Shown here one piece after another: positions 61,600 through 64,000 of a stretch of DNA of 64,000 nt; position 1 is the first letter of the stretch; each line of letters begins with the position of its first letter. The translations under genes and the position numbers were made by a program. The stretch covers positions 62,001 to 126,000 of the forward strand of contig VZRN01004413.1 in NCBI GenBank assembly GCA_013397935.1, in the 5' to 3' direction. The notes beneath the pieces are model-generated. The model was not told the DNA's origin. It ran no database searches and saw nothing but the letters and a program-made list of their open reading frames with translations. The stretch is from Dasyornis broadbenti. Taxonomy: Eukaryota > Chordata > Aves > Passeriformes > Dasyornithidae.

Positions 61600-63760
61600 A
61601 GATGATGACTCTCGTAGAAGAATTTTAGCGAGCACCAACAAAAGGGACCAGAGCAGTGTATTCCACAGCCCTCAGTACAGCCTGAGAAACAGCTCTGAGC
61701 TCTTCCTGTTTTGCCACTGACTTCAGTGTTCGTTGTAGCTGTACTAAGGTGATGTTGCCCCAGTCCAGCTCCTTCTGAGTCTCTGCTCTTGTCTCCAGAA
61801 GTGGGAGAGAAATGCAGAGAGGTTCTTATGACAGCTTTACAACTTCCTGATCCTTGAGTGAGCTGCCAGCTCAGTGTTAACCAGACAGAGTATGAGGATT
61901 CCTCGAAGTGCCCCCTGGACATTGATAGTCTTGGAGGCCGTATGAGCAGCAGGGGATGGCCTCACCTCTTGTTGACAACTTCTGATTTCTTTCTGAGTAA
62001 TCAATTAGAGAGATCTGAGGCAGCCACATTGGATGGGTTCTTGCTAGGACCGATGACATCCTGTGAGCGGCAGCCACAGTGCTGAGGAGGAGGCCCAGCC
62101 AGTCAGACCTGGCACTGGCCACAGTGTTCCCATCTCATCCTGCTCTCTCTGAGCAGCTCAAAATCATCCTGCTTAACTTCACAGAGTTAGTAGCAGAATT
62201 GTCACCTGGACACTTTAAACATGGGATTTGATGAGTTTAGCTCTCATACCAGTTGACTTTCATTCATTATTTATGTTATGTATTTGGTGTCAATCTCATG
62301 AGCTTTTAACGACAACCCTCGTGGCGTTTAGCTGCAGGGGTGGCAGAGCAGACTCACCAGTTCTGGCAGCTGGTTATTTGTTAAAGCAGTTACCTGCTGC
62401 TTTTTGCAGTGGCTTTTCTGCCTCATCCAAACACCCTGAAACACACCAGCTTTTCTCTACTTATGCTCAACAACCATGTAAGCAGAAGGTTCAGTGCCCA
62501 AACACTGATGAAGCTCCTCTTTTCAGGCCTGTGTTGGCAGGTCTGGCAGCAGTGGTGATACATCACCTTGGCTTCTTGGCCTCAGTCAGTCAGGCCATCA
62601 GGGCTGGGAAGCAAAACTTTTAAATGTTGTCTGTGCTGGCTTTTTTTCAGCTAAAATAAATCAGGTCTGCAGTTCCTCCTACGTCGTACAAAGGAGGAAC
62701 CCTTAAACAGGTTCTGAAGAGTAAAGCTGGCTTTTGCTAGTTTAGCATTCCTGGGCTGTGGGAGTTTTGACAGCCTGAGACTCGAGCCAGGGCCCTTTCC
62801 TTTTGGGAGAGCTGGTATCAGAAACACGATACTCTCTTCAGTGCTGGTGTCTGGGAAGGGTTTCAGATGTGGCCTGTTCAGTGTGCATCCCATGGCTCAG
62901 GGCAGGAGCTGAGCCTCATCCCCTGTCTCTCCTATTCCACACTGCTTTTTGCAGCTCCAGCTGGGCCCCTGTAGGCACCTGTTCATGCAGTCCCCATAGC
63001 TGGAGAGACCATGTAGGATTTCTGCTGTAATTACTTCTCCCTGCTGCTGGGGACACTGTGGCATTAGGTATGACAGTATCCAGGAAGCCTTGTTGCCTTG
63101 CCACCCTGCCTGCCCTACCAGCTTTCCTGTGGTGGTGCAGTTAACTACCTGTGTTTGTTGGAGAAAGTGTGCTGGCACAGGGGAGACAGTGAGGGAGGGA
63201 CCACAGGAGCATGGGCTATGGAGAACTAACCAGGGTTTGTCGAGGATGATCAGCCAAGGCTTCTCCCATCTGTCCCAGAAAAATCAGGCTCCTGCATCAT
63301 TCCCCAAACTGCTCTTTGTTTCCTCAGGAATGGCGAGCCTCCCTGCTCACCTGCAAATATTTTATGTCTTATTCTTCAAATTCTTTCCCTAGCACCACCT
63401 TTTGCTGTTTCTAGGGTTTATGCTTTCACTGTCCCTCCTCCATCCTTTTTCTTTCCCACTTGTGCATCTGTAAGCGCAAGGAGAAAGCTCATCTCACACT
63501 CTTCCTTCTGCCAAGCTTGCTGGAAACACATGCTTGCTGGAAAAGCACGTGCAGAGAATCAGGGGCAAGAATTCCTCATGGCAGCCCTGACCTGTTGTCT
63601 TCAGAGGTGTCTTTTCCCTCCCTGTGAATCAATGTGGTTGTTGAGGAGCCTCTGCAGGTGTTTGGGGAAGCCAGAATCAGATGGTTTTACCAAGCCCCTT
63701 CACCTGGCAATTACATCAGAGTCCCATGCTCAGGCTGCTCCCTGAAGAGTCTGTGCATCA
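61600..63760. other. GC-richer segment, unassigned
   Basis: Base composition shifts upward in GC compared with the preceding 60 kb. Many overlapping frames of 60 to 131 codons are open on both strands, a side-effect of fewer AT-rich stops. None shows a recognisable domain, signal peptide pattern or convincing splice pairing. It may be the approach to a gene-rich segment or a regulatory region, or an older insertion too diverged to name. Confidence 0.45.
62672..62700. repeat. Perfect 9-bp inverted repeat with CpG-containing loop
   Basis: GTTCCTCCT (62672-62680) is the exact reverse complement of AGGAGGAAC (62692-62700) around an 11-base loop ACGTCGTACAA. The loop carries two CpG sites, unusual for this window. 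No function is evident. Confidence 0.8.
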
Positions 63761-64000
63761 CTTCTCTCAAGGCCCTGAGATTCAGAGGAGATAATTTGTC
63801 TCTAAATTTACATATTAATAATTTACATAGTTATTGCAAAGCCTGCTATTTAAAATCTTGATAGTGGCGATGGCATACCGTGTTTCTGTTGACTCTGATC
63901 TATGAAGCGTCTCTTTACATGAACAAAATTATAAGCCTGGAGAAGCTTTTTTCCTTTTATTTTGTTTTGTTTCTTTTTTTCCTGTATTTTCCTTCTTTTA
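63761..64000. other. AT-rich right end
   Basis: Composition returns to AT-rich and the window ends in a T-rich run. Nothing recognised. Confidence 0.55.

Noticed and set aside
62228..62623. 131-codon plus-strand open frame
   Set aside because: It lies in GC-richer DNA where frames open on both strands. No family resemblance or supporting signals.

Overview
The window looks like nuclear DNA of a bird, probably a neoavian and possibly a passerine. The main evidence is a set of 5'-truncated CR1 retrotransposon ends with the typical avian 3' terminus, which reads TCACAGAATCACAGAAT when the element is inverted. The background is AT-rich and CpG-poor, repeat density is low, and homopolymers contain N gaps. 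There is no bacterial-style gene layout, and I could not recognise any protein-coding exon. The open frames present are short, often open on both strands, and explained by chance, by CR1 or by low-complexity DNA. I read the window as the interior of a long intron or a gene desert.

Layout. 1-5.3 kb is AT-rich single-copy DNA. A minus-strand CR1 lies at 5.31-5.51 kb, followed by single-copy DNA with a G-rich patch (7.6 kb), dense T tracts (10.5-11.2 kb) and an assembly gap. A short plus-strand CR1 end is at 16.73-16.85 kb and a MIR-like SINE relic at 18.14-18.2 kb. From 18 to 33.7 kb the DNA is mostly single copy, with a TG/TA microsatellite, two T-tract gaps and an old CR1 relic at 29.05 kb. 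A longer plus-strand CR1 end is at 33.69-33.97 kb and a second MIR-like relic at 34.55 kb.

From 36 to 46 kb lies a richer cluster. It holds a TA microsatellite, three or four relics of palindromic MITE-like elements (36.97, 40.04, 45.62, perhaps 42.58 kb), a third MIR-like relic (39.35 kb), a minus-strand CR1 (40.96-41.2 kb) and a small CpG-rich patch (45.88-45.99 kb). From 46 to 59.7 kb there is AT-rich DNA with a 61-base gap, a 25-base poly(A) tract and an old CR1 relic. A 416-bp minus-strand CR1 occupies 59.68-60.1 kb. The last 2.4 kb (61.6-63.8 kb) is visibly GC-richer.

There are no genes to describe as working together. The most informative global signal is strand asymmetry of homopolymers: T runs of 10 or more outnumber A runs of 10 or more by about 22 to 5 on the given strand. 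This would fit an intron transcribed left to right. I found no convincing undescribed biological system. The best leads are the ancient-repeat cluster, the CpG patch and a 69-bp exon-like segment at 16.2 kb.
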